DNA of 64,000 bases, from contig NC_016473.1 in NCBI RefSeq assembly GCF_000226095.1, positions 1,364,001 through 1,428,000 on the forward strand, in the 5' to 3' direction. Below the pieces are notes generated by a model. The model did not search any database and was not told the DNA's origin. It worked only from the letters and a program-made list of their open reading frames with translations. The translations under genes were made by a program, and so were the position numbers. This DNA is from Thermothelomyces thermophilus ATCC 42464 (Eukaryota; Ascomycota; Sordariomycetes; Sordariales; Chaetomiaceae). Shown here piece by piece: positions 54,377 to 64,000 of this stretch (positions are counted from its first letter, which is position 1; every line of letters starts with the position of its first letter).

Positions 54377-56038
54377 ATGACGGCTGATACTCAAAGTCCA
54401 GACTCGGCGGCCATGAGATTTGACATTCTCAAGGGCGCTCTGAAAGATGGCGTCGCGGCACGGGTCGGTCGTCTAGCCTTTGCGGGGCGACTGCCCATGG
54501 ACACGCCCAACTTCATCGGCATCACCTCACGCGGCGCCCTGCCTCATCTCACTCCCGACAATGTGAGCAAGCATCTGCAGACCGTGGGTGCCTACATGGC
54601 ACTGGAGGACTGTGAGTATCCGAATCGCTGTTTTGGGCCTTTGTTTTATGTTATTTTATATTATATTATTTTTTTTAATTACTTTCACTCCCTGTCATGG
54701 AACTCTTCCCTCCTTCGTTCTCATTGACTAACTAGTTCAGTCATCGAGCGCCCTCAGCAGTATTCCCAGAGGACGCCGCCCATCTACGGGACTCCCACGA
54801 CGGCAAAACATAACACCCGGCTGCACAGGTTTACCGCCATGCCGCAGACCGTCACCACCGTCTTGGGAGCCCGCCGCATCCCCGCCGTGCCCTCGCCCAT
54901 GGGCAACACCAACGCCTCCATCTCCGTCTTCACCTCGACCGGCTTCCAGGTCCTCACCACCAAGGAGTACCTCTCCGCCGTCGACGCTCTCAGCCCGGAC
55001 ATCGCCATCCCCCTGGCCGACCTCACCCACAGCACCATCACTCCGAACTCGAAGCGCGCCCTGCGCATGGCCGAGCGCACCGACGAGTGGGTGGTCGAAT
55101 GGTTCTCTTCCCTTTCCGAGTCCGGCACTACTCCTCCTCCGAGGAGGACCTCCACCTTCGCCCCAATCCTGCCCATATCCTACTCCATCCAGTGGGAGTA
55201 CGTCTCCCGCCTGGCCGAGGACTACCTGCCCACGGGCCAGCTCGCCGGCCTCGCCATCCACGACCCGGACGTCCTCCCGGACCTGGCCGAGCACTGCCCG
55301 GCCCTGCTGCCCCTCCCGCGCCTCTCCCTCTCCAACCCGCCCACGCCCCACCACATCCTGCGCCAGATCGCCCTCGGCGTCGACGTCTTCGCCCTCCCCT
55401 TCATCAACGCCCTCTCTGACGCCGGCCTCGCCCTCTCCTTCACATTCCCACCACCACCACGACCCCCATCATCATCAACACCTTCATCACCACCATCCCA
55501 ATCATCCCCCGCCTCCGCCGGGACAGGGACAGGGACAGAAACAGAGACGGGAACCGGCCTGCTCCCGCTCGCCATCGACCTCTCCCACCCGTCGCACGCG
55601 ACCTCGCTGGAGCCGCTGGCGGCCGGGTGCGCGTGCTACGCCTGCGCGGCGCACCACCGCGCGTACGTGCACCACCTGCTGTCGGCGCGCGAGATGGTGG
55701 GGTGGACGCTGCTGCAGGTGCACAACCACGCCGTCGTCGCGGCCTTCTTCGCCGGCGTGCGCGCCGCCCTCGCCGCGGGGGAGGGGAAGGGGGAGGGGGA
55801 GGGGAGCCCGGAGGCGTTCGACGAGGCCGTCCGCCGGTTCGCGCTCACGTACGAGCCCGACTTCCCCGAGGGCGCCGCCGAGCGGCCCCGCGCGAGGGGG
55901 TACCAGTACAAGAGCGTCGGCGGCGGCGAGGGCAAGAGGAACAAGCCTGCCTGGGGCAAGCTGGAGCCGGCGGCGGAGGCGGAGGCGGAGAGCGGGAGTG
56001 GGCGGGGAGCGGATACGACAGCCGGCGTCGCCGCCTGA
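54377..56038 (+). CDS. QTRT2: Queuine tRNA-ribosyltransferase accessory subunit 2 (QTRT2-like)
   Basis: Non-catalytic partner of the TGT heterodimer that exchanges guanine 34 for queuine in Asp/Asn/His/Tyr tRNAs; in animals it sits at the mitochondrial outer face. Exons 54377-54611 and 54741-56038 (235 + 1298 nt) give 510 residues. The N-terminal block MRFDILKGALKDGVAARVGRL with TPNFIGITSRGALPHL is typical of the eukaryotic subunit, and VDALSPDIAIPLADL is part of the TIM-barrel. The zinc site is retained: CACYAC followed by LLSAREMVGWTLLQVHNH. A Pro/Ser/Thr and GTGTET low-complexity insertion at about residues 315-350 interrupts the barrel region. The start at MTADTQ was chosen; an in-frame ATG at 54350 adds nine residues. 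No catalytic QTRT1 gene lies in the window. Queuine must be salvaged by eukaryotes. Confidence 0.88.
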
Positions 56039-56352
56039 GGACCGGGACTGGAGGGAACTGAATCATGGATCGGTCTTTAGACGATGCCGGGAGAGAGAGA
56101 GTGAGAGAGGGAGGGAGGGATAGAGAGAGGGGGAGGGAAGGAGGGAGAGAGAGAGGGAGGGAGAAATGGAAATAACCCGGGAGGTAGATCTCGGATAGTC
56201 GATTCCCAGGCTGCCCTAGCCTAAGCCCGAGCAGCCCGCAGAAACCAGAACGACGACTGTGTCAACCTTGACTTGGGTGCATATTGCTCCTTTGATTCTA
56301 CGCATTGTTGTGATTCGAGCCCCGTACCGCCTCATCAACCCCTTCTCCCCCT
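56039..56352. repeat. Purine-rich tract between convergent genes
   Basis: Between the stops of the QTRT2-like and AP-3 delta genes. The core at about 56089-56167 is almost pure G/A (GAGAGAGGGAGGGA types) and might form triplex DNA or act as shared 3' end sequence. No gene. Confidence 0.7.
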
Positions 56353-59300
56353 CTACCCTTCACCGCCGCCGCCGTCGCCGCCACCACCACCACCGGCAGC
56401 AGCTCCCTCCCCTTCGTCCAATCTTACTACCCTCGTAGCCTTCTTTTTCTTCTTGGCCTTGACAACCGGCTCCCCCTCCCCCACCGAGGCTGGCGCCTCT
56501 CCAACTTCTTCTCCTTCCACCCCAGACTTCGCCTTCTCCTTCTTCTTCTTCTTCTTGGCCTTCACCACCGCCTCCTCCCCGCCATCCCCCTTTTCGTCGA
56601 CTTTCGCCTCCTTCCCCGTTCCCGTTCCCGTCCCCGTTCCCTTCTTCTTCGTCTTCTTCTTCTTCACGACGACCCCCTCCGCCGGGACTCCTTGCGCCAC
56701 CTGTATCCTCTCGTTCGCCCGCTGCATCTCCAGCCTCAACCGCTGCACCTCCCTCAGCGCCTGTGCCATCTCCGCCTCCTCGCGCTGCTGCCGCTCGTGC
56801 GCTAGCCTGACGTCGCCACCTGCGGGCCCGCCCTCCTCGAGACTGAGATCGTCGAGTTGGCTGGAAGTGATCTGCAAGAGAGACTGTTGTTTGACTTTCC
56901 TGGCCTTAGCGTTGTTGATGTTGTTGTTGTTGTCTGAGTCGTAGGCTCGCGGCGTTGACAGACCGCTTCCGCTGGAGCCGAAACCGAGGGTCTCGTCCGG
57001 TGCTACGACGACCCGTTGACGGGGCTTGGGTTTGAGTTGTTGCTGTTGTTGAGCTGACTGTTTCTCGGCTGGGCTGGCGCTGTCCGAGGGATTCAGCAGC
57101 TCCAGTTTCATGATGGGAATGGAATCTATGTCGAGATCGGGGCCGTTCTCCTTCTGGAGGATGTTGTGGATCGGGGTCGATCTGCCACCGGATGCAGTGG
57201 AGTCGGGAATGTAGAAGGGGTCGTCCCGATACCGCTCCATGCGCTCTGCTTTCCTCCTGGCGATGATGTCTGGATCGAGGTAGCTCTCTTCGGACTGTTG
57301 GTATGAGCCGGTTGGCACTTCATCCGGCCCGTCCATGAGCCGGTTGATTGCCGGTTCGCTGGCAATGCTCGTGGCGGCGGGTTTCTGGTTGTAGTATGCT
57401 TCGAATTCGTCGTCGCCTTGCGCCGGCAGCATCAACGAGTCGGCCTGTGACAGCAACCTGTTGAGATCCGGATGGATGGGCTCGTCGAGGTCGAGGTCAT
57501 CGGGGACTGGAACGTTTTGCTGCGTCCCGACAGCGACCGAATTGAGCTCCCATCCGGCAAAGAGCGACGGGATCGCTTGCGTGAGCAGCAATGGCGGGTC
57601 CTGCTGAACCTCGTCTGTCGAGGGGGGCTGCCCGGCGGCTGCTTCGGCGGTGAGCTTCAGCAGTTCAACGAACTCAACAGCGCGCTCCTGGACTTCCAGG
57701 TAGGGATGCGACGCGAACGGTTCCAACACGTGGATGACGCGCGCCATTAGTAGGGTAACGCTCGACTTCCTTTCTGGTGTCCAAGGAGCTCTATCGTCTC
57801 CCGTAACGCAGGCAAACAGCTTCATCACGGCTTGTAAGATTGTTGCGAGGCATTCCGGGTGCTCAATTCGCGGAAGAAGATCCAGTAAATGCCGCAGCGT
57901 GTCGTCGGGCGATAGTAGCTGCGAGGCATATTCGCCAACTACCCAAGCAACGGGCTTGAGCGCCCCCGCGCGAACTGGTCGTGTCGGCGACGCTTCTGTG
58001 CTCATGCGGGATATGGCAAGTTCCGCTGTCCTTACAGCAGCGGCCCTGATAGCCTTGACCTTCACGGCCACGTTCCTCAGCTCATTGCCGATCTTCTCTG
58101 AAATGTCGCCGGCCTGGCTCGGCGCAGATGCATCGGCATCCAAGTCCTTCGTCCGCGGAGGGGGTGCGATTCGGATGAGCTGGGCTAGAACGTCGAGATA
58201 CCAATCGAAGTCGACCATGTTGGCGTAATTGTCCTGTGAGCACATCCTCAATATCCTGCCAATGACGTCGACAGTGTAGTCGTCTGGGAGAGGAGGAGCC
58301 CGTCCCAGCGGTTTGCGACGCCTTCCAGCATTCCCGCCTCTCTCGTCACTCGAATCGCTTTCTTGATCCTGGGTATCCGGGCCGTTCTGTTGTTGACTGG
58401 CTGCGGCGGAAGACGCCCTCAGCTGTCTCATCAGGCGGCTGACAATAGACACCAGGTTGTCGCTGCTGACCATGCCCTGCACCAGATCGAGAGCCTTGAT
58501 CCTGATGGTGATGTCCTCGCTGTCGATGCACTCCAGAATCACATCCTCCTGCTGCGCAACCAGGAAGGGGTGAGTAACAACGATCCGGTTGAACGCTAGG
58601 AGAGCCACATATTTCACTAGAGATGCTGGTCAGTGGCCGGCCCTATCCTAAGAATGACGATCGGAAACTCACGATTTGGATCGCTGTTGGTGGACACCAT
58701 GCCCCGCAACTTCGAGACACACAGGGATGCTACCTCCTCCCTTGCCGAGAAGTCCTCACCGCTCCCGAGGAAACCGCCTTGGATGATGCCATTGATGCAC
58801 TCGTACAGAAGAGACATTGCTGGAGTGGTCCGGATAAGGTTGGTCAATGGCGGTAGCAGCTTCCGAACCAGGCGCGGTTCGAGCGGCGTCAAAGTAGCGA
58901 ACTACACGGAACGGTCAGGAGACGTGGGGTTCAGGAGAGCCGGGGGGGGGGGCTTCTTACGAGCTTGATCAGCTTAATAGCCATCCAGTTGTTGCCGCCA
59001 TCAACCAGTAGCTCGAACAGCCGTGGAGCTAACGGGAGGAAGTCACGCGGCCTTCGCCAGCCCAGCTCGCACACGACGTTCACAATCGCCGCTGTGACAC
59101 TGGGATCCTCTTCCGGGTCCATCAACCGTTCCTTGATCTTGGGCCATGATGCGCGGAGTGCTTCGGGATATAACAAAGCCAATCGGTAGAGAGTGACAAC
59201 GGTCTTCTTCCGGATGGCGGCGTGAGAATGGTTGAGGCGCGGTAGCAGGTCGCCGAGGAGTGACATGGCCAGGGACGGGGTAACGATATGAGGCAGGGCA

Positions 59301-59830
59301 GCGATCGGGAGGGAGATGATGATCGGTGTTGATGCAGCCACATCCTGACGGGGAGTCAGCGGGTGGCTTCACAAGAAAAACGAGGGAAGCCTGTTCACCT
59401 TCTTCAAGAGGTTCGTAGCCATCATCAGCACGTCTGTGTCAGGGCGAAAGCTCTGCACCGCAGCAAGATAGCCGACCCTTTTCTGGTGGTATTTCTGTGA
59501 AGACATAACCTCAAGGACGTGAAACGAAGCCCAAGACATGTCGTGCCCGATCATCTCGAGGTAGACGAGTTTGAGCAAGGCCGTCGCCTTGACGTCTGTC
59601 GCTTTCGAGTCAGCTCGGCGGGCCTTTGAAGGGAGCCGCAGTTGACTGACCCATGTCCTGGCTGCGTATCTCGGTCCGGCATTCTTTCAAACAACTCTGG
59701 ATGTACTCCTTTTCGTTTCCCTTGTGGTTTCGTAGACCTCGGATGAGGTCATACAGCGATTTCTCGAACCTGGGTCGAGTCAGCACGGCGCGGGATTCGG
59801 GCCTGGAAGGGGCGGGTGGTTGGCGCACAT
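56353..59830 (-). CDS. APL5: AP-3 complex subunit delta (delta-adaptin)
   Basis: Large subunit of the AP-3 coat, which sorts cargo from Golgi or endosomes to the vacuole. Exons: 59830-59829 (AT of the start codon), 59769-59651, 59595-59399, 59344-58961, 58901-58673 and 58616-56353 (3195 nt), giving 1064 residues. The N-terminus is MFEKSLYDLIRGLRNHKGNE, the family start; the G of ATG comes from the second exon, so a 59-nt intron splits the start codon. The alpha-solenoid trunk includes VKATALLKLVYLEMIGHDMSWASFHVLEVM and INGIIQGGFLG. The C-terminal third is disordered, and the last 110 residues alternate Lys-rich runs (KKKKTKKKG, KAKKKKKKEK) with acidic and GTGTGTG segments. It is divergent from EMC2. 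Unspliced, the frame could start further upstream as MRQPPAPSRPES, which is not family-like. Confidence 0.93.
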
Positions 59831-60496
59831 GGCTGAAAGAAGCGTATATTTCCGCTCGTGGTTCTCGATCTATCTGCGAAAAGCGTCGCTCTAGGCGCCA
59901 GGAGATGCGCGAGCGAGGCTTGCTGGCCCTCGAGGGAAGGTCGGTCTATTGAAATTCGGGCTTCGTGGTGGGGTTTAGCGGGGAGGTGTTCTGTTGGAAA
60001 TAGTAATGGAATAGGAGGCAGCGAAGCGCATCTTGTCGCGAGCCTCCAGAACAAGTGCTAACGGCAGGGGCTCTCGTCGACTGTTGGGTGAGCTTTGCCC
60101 TCGGCAAACTCGCTGATAGTAGACGGTGATCGCGATGCAGAATGTTGGAGGGATTCCTAGCTCATGCGCAGCACGTCACTGTACGTACAGTGAACCCACT
60201 TTCCTAGAACACTGTACTGCACAGTGCTCCGTAATGGGTGCAGGGCGGAAGAAACAAACACCGCCTCGGTTCACTCCGAGCGCTAGGAAGCAAGCTAGTT
60301 AGAGGTCCCATGCGACGCAAGAGGCTCTGCTTGGCTCTGCTTGGCGCTAGCTCCAGAGCTTGCTCCTGTTCGCACGGTGTCCACTACACTCCTTCATCTA
60401 CTTACCGTACCTCAATTCGTCACAACGCGAGACCGACCACGATAATTCATCCCCTCCGGGCCCATCGGATCAATTGAGGGGCATACATTGTGAAAC
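59831..60496. promoter_or_regulatory. Divergent promoter region, AP-3 delta / EMC2
   Basis: 666 nt between start codons with no gene. A patch at about 60178-60224 has overlapping short inverted motifs (CACTGTACGTACAGTGAA and ACTGTACTGCACAGTG). No classical TATA box is evident. Confidence 0.5.
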
Positions 60497-61661
60497 ATGT
60501 CATCCATGGTTCTTCAGACGCCAGTCCAGCTGTCCCCGGCGGCAGCGCTGGCTTTGTCCCAGCAAGCGCCTGCAATCCTCCGAAGCTCACCCTCGACCGC
60601 GTCTTCCTCGCCTTTCAGCACGTTGCTCTCCGGCTCCGAGAAGCCAGAGCAGTGGCTCCAGTACGAGAACCTCATTCTGGCGTGTCTCCGAACCGGGGAT
60701 GATCGGGCTGCGCACGCCTGCCTCAGCCGTCTCGTCGCTCGGTTCGGAGACGACAACGAACGGGTGCAGGCCCTCAGGGGCCTGGTGAAGGAAGCCGAGG
60801 CCAAAAACAATGGCGCGTTGGAGGATGTGCTGAAGGAATATGACCAGATACTCAGCGAGAATGACACCAACATTGTTCGTCCGCGCCGTCTCCACATTCT
60901 TCGTTGCTGTCCCTGGAGCGATCGGTGGCTAACACGGAGACTCAGCCTGTTGCAAAGAGGCGCATCGCGCTGCTGCGGTCCATGGGACGCATTTCCGACG
61001 CGACATCAGCGTTGGTACAGCTTCTCGACTACTCCCCCACCGATGCCGAAGCGTGGTCTGAGCTGTCGGATATTTACCTATCCCAGGGCCTGTATCCACA
61101 AGCCATCTACGCTATGGAGGAGGTCCTGGTTTTGGCGCCAAATGCGTGGAATGTATGCAGGCCAACCATAGCCCCGAACCTAAGCCCTATGCTCATGCAG
61201 CTCTCACAGATCCACGCGCGGCTGGGCGAGCTGCAGTACATGGCCGCGACCGCCCCGGGAGTGGCCAATGGCTCGTACCAGAAGTATATGGCCGAGGCGA
61301 TCAAGCGCTTCTCGCGAAGCATTGAACTGTGCGACGACTATCTGCGAGGATATTATGGCCTGAAGCTGGTGAGCGCCTCGCCGTTCCGGTGTTCCTTCGG
61401 AAATTGGCAGCTGACGCCCTCTAGGTCACCAAGAAGCTGCTCGATGACGGCGGCAAGCCAGCGAAGCAGACAGACGAGAGCGATTTTTGGCTGCCAGACA
61501 CAAACACCATTGAGCGGCTCAATGAGCTTGCCACAGCCAAGCTGTCCGAAATTACCCGACGCAGCACCGCAAATGACCGGGGTTGGCGTGGTTACAGCGA
61601 AGCCGAGGTTGCTGCAGCTCGGGAGTTGCTTGCTGATGATGCAGCCGCCACCGAGAGGTGA
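60497..61661 (+). CDS. EMC2: ER membrane protein complex subunit 2 (TPR protein)
   Basis: Cytosolic TPR subunit of the EMC insertase, which inserts tail-anchored and multi-pass proteins into the ER. Exons 60497-60874, 60946-61368 and 61425-61661 (378 + 423 + 237 nt) give 345 residues. KPEQWLQYENLILACLRTGDD starts the repeats. PVAKRRIALLRSMGRISDA and DYSPTDAEAWSELSDIYLSQG followed by YPQAIYAMEEVLVLAPN are the classic EMC2 TPR pair, and YMAEAIKRFSRSIELCDDYLRGYYGLK is the later helix pair. The last exon carries LNELATAKLSEITRR. The first intron has a weak GTTCGT donor but a good GGCTAAC branch site and CTCAG acceptor; the joint at NI|PVAKRR matches the family. The remaining introns are consensus. 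Confidence 0.93.
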
Positions 61662-64000
61662 TGACCTCCGAGGACAGAGGAAAGGGGCCCGAGACGACGA
61701 GGTCCAGTGACGCGTCTGCCATGCCCGTCATATCATGCGTCATAACGGAAACGGCAAAAGATTTGAGAAGTCGGCGCGCAGGTGCACTCGCTCGTTGCAA
61801 GCTTCCGGAATCGCGTTCGAGGTCTTGCACCGATTCCAGCCACAGCCGCCGGTTCTCATTGGTGCCCGACCGCTTTCTTCTTGTAGTAGCCGAGGTGGGT
61901 CTTAGGGTACGAATCGTCGTGATGGCAGGAGCCTGAACGTGGCTCCAGTAAACAGCAAGGAAGAGGTCTGGTGTTCCGGTGGGGAATGGACGGAGCGGGC
62001 CTTTACACGAGAGCCCAACTGGATTGCATGCCTTACCGCTGGCTGATGAGGCTTTCTTTGGTGCGCATCCAATGTCCTTCGGACACAAACCCCGGAAATC
62101 GTTGGGCTACCGTGTAAGCTCAGCAAATTGGCTGGATTCGGCTGGGCAATAGCCGACAACGCAATCGCGATGTCCATAATCCACCCGCAGTAGTTGGTTC
62201 GCAGACACCTCAATGGCGGCACGATGATTTTAGTTGAAGGACGAAGAGCCCCCGTGCCTATCGAGGACGGTCCAGAGGGTCAGGTGTTAGCCTGAAATGG
62301 GCACTGCGGAGCCTGAGATTGACGTGTCTAGTGAAGGAGCTTGAGTTGAAAACGAAGGTGGTGTTGCGGTAGGTTAGCTTAAGTTTTAGGCAAAGACGTA
62401 TTATATCTTAAGGCGTCACTCTCCGCTGGATCTCATCGTGCATGAGCGCGCGTCTGCCTGTTCACTGCCACCGAGAATCAAAACGTGACTCCAGCTATCG
62501 CCTCGCAAATTTCATCGTGGTTCGCGTCCGAGTGTCGGTTAACGAAGTCGAATCGCCTGCGTCCTCAAAGTCCCGTCCCAACCCCGCGCCCTGCGATTCT
62601 TGTTTTTAGAGAGCCTGGAGTGCCAAACAAGGCCAAAGGGGAAAAAGCAACACCATGTGGGATTGTCAACTTGGTGGCCACGAGAAGCGAGTGAGACTGC
62701 AGAGCGAGAATTGGATTCGTCAACGGTCAAAACAACGCTGGTGGGGGTTGGCCATAAGCTGAGAATCTGGTGTTGGCTTCTCTGTGGTTGCTGCTCACTG
62801 ACAGTGACCTGTGTGCCAACCGACGCCAACACCGGGCCAGGTGCTTCCATTCCAGGGGCTCACCGCCTGACAGACGACCAGGCAGCCTTTGGGCTGTTGT
62901 CGTCGTGAGCTGACAGTTGGGTCGGGTCTCGAGCCGAGCTGAACCGCTTTGACTCGTCGAGTTCAAACCCGTGAGTGAAGGTTTTTTCTGTAGTCAGAAC
63001 ATCGCTCCGCCGGCTCGTCGCCGCAGGCGCGCACCGCCTCCCGCTTTGTTTATAGGCTCCATGCAGCGTCTGGACACTTAATTACCTCGTCGGGCTGCAA
63101 CATGTCTCATCGCACACATGTTCCGACCAATACGATTCGAAGCACTAAACCGCAATCCAGGCCCGTCCCATTACCATATACGTGTTTTCACTCTGTGGCC
63201 TGTGCCCTCCGAATCTGGTCTCTGTGTGCAGGCTGCTTATCAAAAAAATTTCGTCCATGCGAAGGCAGCACAAACCTGCAACTGTAGCCAATTTTCGGTC
63301 GATATCAGAAGCGACATCCAAATTGGGACGGGCTTTAAGATTTCATCTTTCCGACACAACATCTCTTGGAAACCTATGCGTTGCCGAGCGCTGCGCACAA
63401 ATTTGAGGTTGGTATCATACAGATCACGGGCATTTAAGTTGCCAGATTCGGCATCACAGCAAAAATGTTTCCCCGCCACCCAAGAACTTGGTCTAATTTG
63501 TTGTTGGATTGCACACAGTGTTCATCCCATCCTCACCGAGATCGACGAGCGGGAACACCCACCGCCCACCTACCCACCTTGACCGACTGGGATCCAACGG
63601 CTTGTGGCAAGCATCATCCCAACCCGGCCCCGCAACCCCCCGCCGGTATGACGATATTTCCTTCCTCTTATTCTTCCTGATGCCATTATGTCCCGATTTT
63701 TGTTGGATAAAGTAGCCGGTGATACGGTATAGTGCCTATGCTCCTAATCCACAGGCAGTCCTGTTTCAACACAACATTTTCTCTCCATTTTCCCCCATTT
63801 TTTTCCCGGAAACCCCTTTTATTTCTTGCTGGGCGGAGGGCCGACTGGAGAGATTGCCCCTCTTTCGGCTTGGCGGCTGGTTCCGCGCCATGTGCGCACT
63901 CTCCCAATGTCCAAAGCATCGAGGTGGCGGCAACCCGTCCCGCATGGACTGTGGGCGGGGACAATTAGAGTTTCGGTCTCTAAGGTTGTCCTGGCGTGTC
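61662..64000. other. Right-edge gene-free region
   Basis: 2.3 kb in which I support no gene. Several frames of 70-180 codons overlap on both strands, but none has a family motif, membrane pattern or good splice structure. It includes the EMC2 3' UTR. A gene may begin beyond the window. Confidence 0.5.

Noticed and set aside
62485-63968. Short frames near the right edge, up to 154 codons
   Set aside because: No homology signal visible, no membrane or catalytic motif, and poor start contexts.

Overview
The window is nuclear DNA from a filamentous ascomycete. The genes are GC-rich with short spliceosomal introns (about 50-200 nt, GTAAGT/GTGAGT donors, CTAAC/CTGAC branch points). The proteins are of Pezizomycotina type (SepH kinase, Dal5-type transporter, fungal Erg4, fungal LCCL protein), and one LINE remnant carries the C-to-T footprint of repeat-induced point mutation (RIP). 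Sordariomycetes, perhaps Sordariales, is my best guess; the species is not determined. I support 22 protein genes, one tRNA gene and one truncated LINE. Exon borders were worked out by hand from splice sites and family frames, and nearly all joined exons add up to whole codons.

Layout: 1-0.9 kb, a diverged duplicated block. 0.9-4.8 kb, a Dal5-type MFS transporter and an ACC deaminase in tandem on the minus strand. 7.3-8.2 kb, a C2H2 zinc-finger regulator. 10.8-14.8 kb, an alpha/beta hydrolase, a DUF218 protein and dihydrofolate synthase. 15.8-17.2 kb, an unknown protein. 19.4-25.1 kb, the large SepH/Cdc7-type septation kinase in eleven exons. 25.8-27.4 kb, the RIP-marked LINE fragment with its target duplications. 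28-31.6 kb, a small membrane protein and Erg4 sterol reductase. 32.5 kb, tRNA-Lys(CTT) with an intron. 33.4-35.4 kb, V-ATPase subunit c and Snu13, divergent. 36.2-40.9 kb, a Sac2-like phosphoinositide phosphatase facing a Bmt6-type rRNA methyltransferase. 41.9-44.4 kb, transketolase. 45-49.4 kb, a coiled-coil protein and an unknown acidic protein. 50-53.5 kb, a thioesterase-fold protein without its usual catalytic serine, and an LCCL membrane protein. 54.4-61.7 kb, a QTRT2-like queuine transglycosylase subunit, AP-3 delta adaptin and EMC2. 61.7-64 kb, no gene seen.

Most genes are housekeeping and unrelated in pathway: membrane traffic (AP-3 delta, Sac2-like phosphatase, V-ATPase c, EMC2, a possible golgin), RNA (Snu13, Bmt6, QTRT2, tRNA), metabolism (transketolase, Fol3, Erg4) and cell division (SepH). 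The only plausible functional neighbourhood is transporter plus ACC deaminase plus zinc finger at the left end.

The most notable signals are at the RNA level: exons of 11, 12, 13, 17 and 30 nt; a start codon apparently split by an intron in AP-3 delta; a GC-AG intron in transketolase; and two introns whose retention would keep the frame open. I did not find a convincing new multi-gene system.
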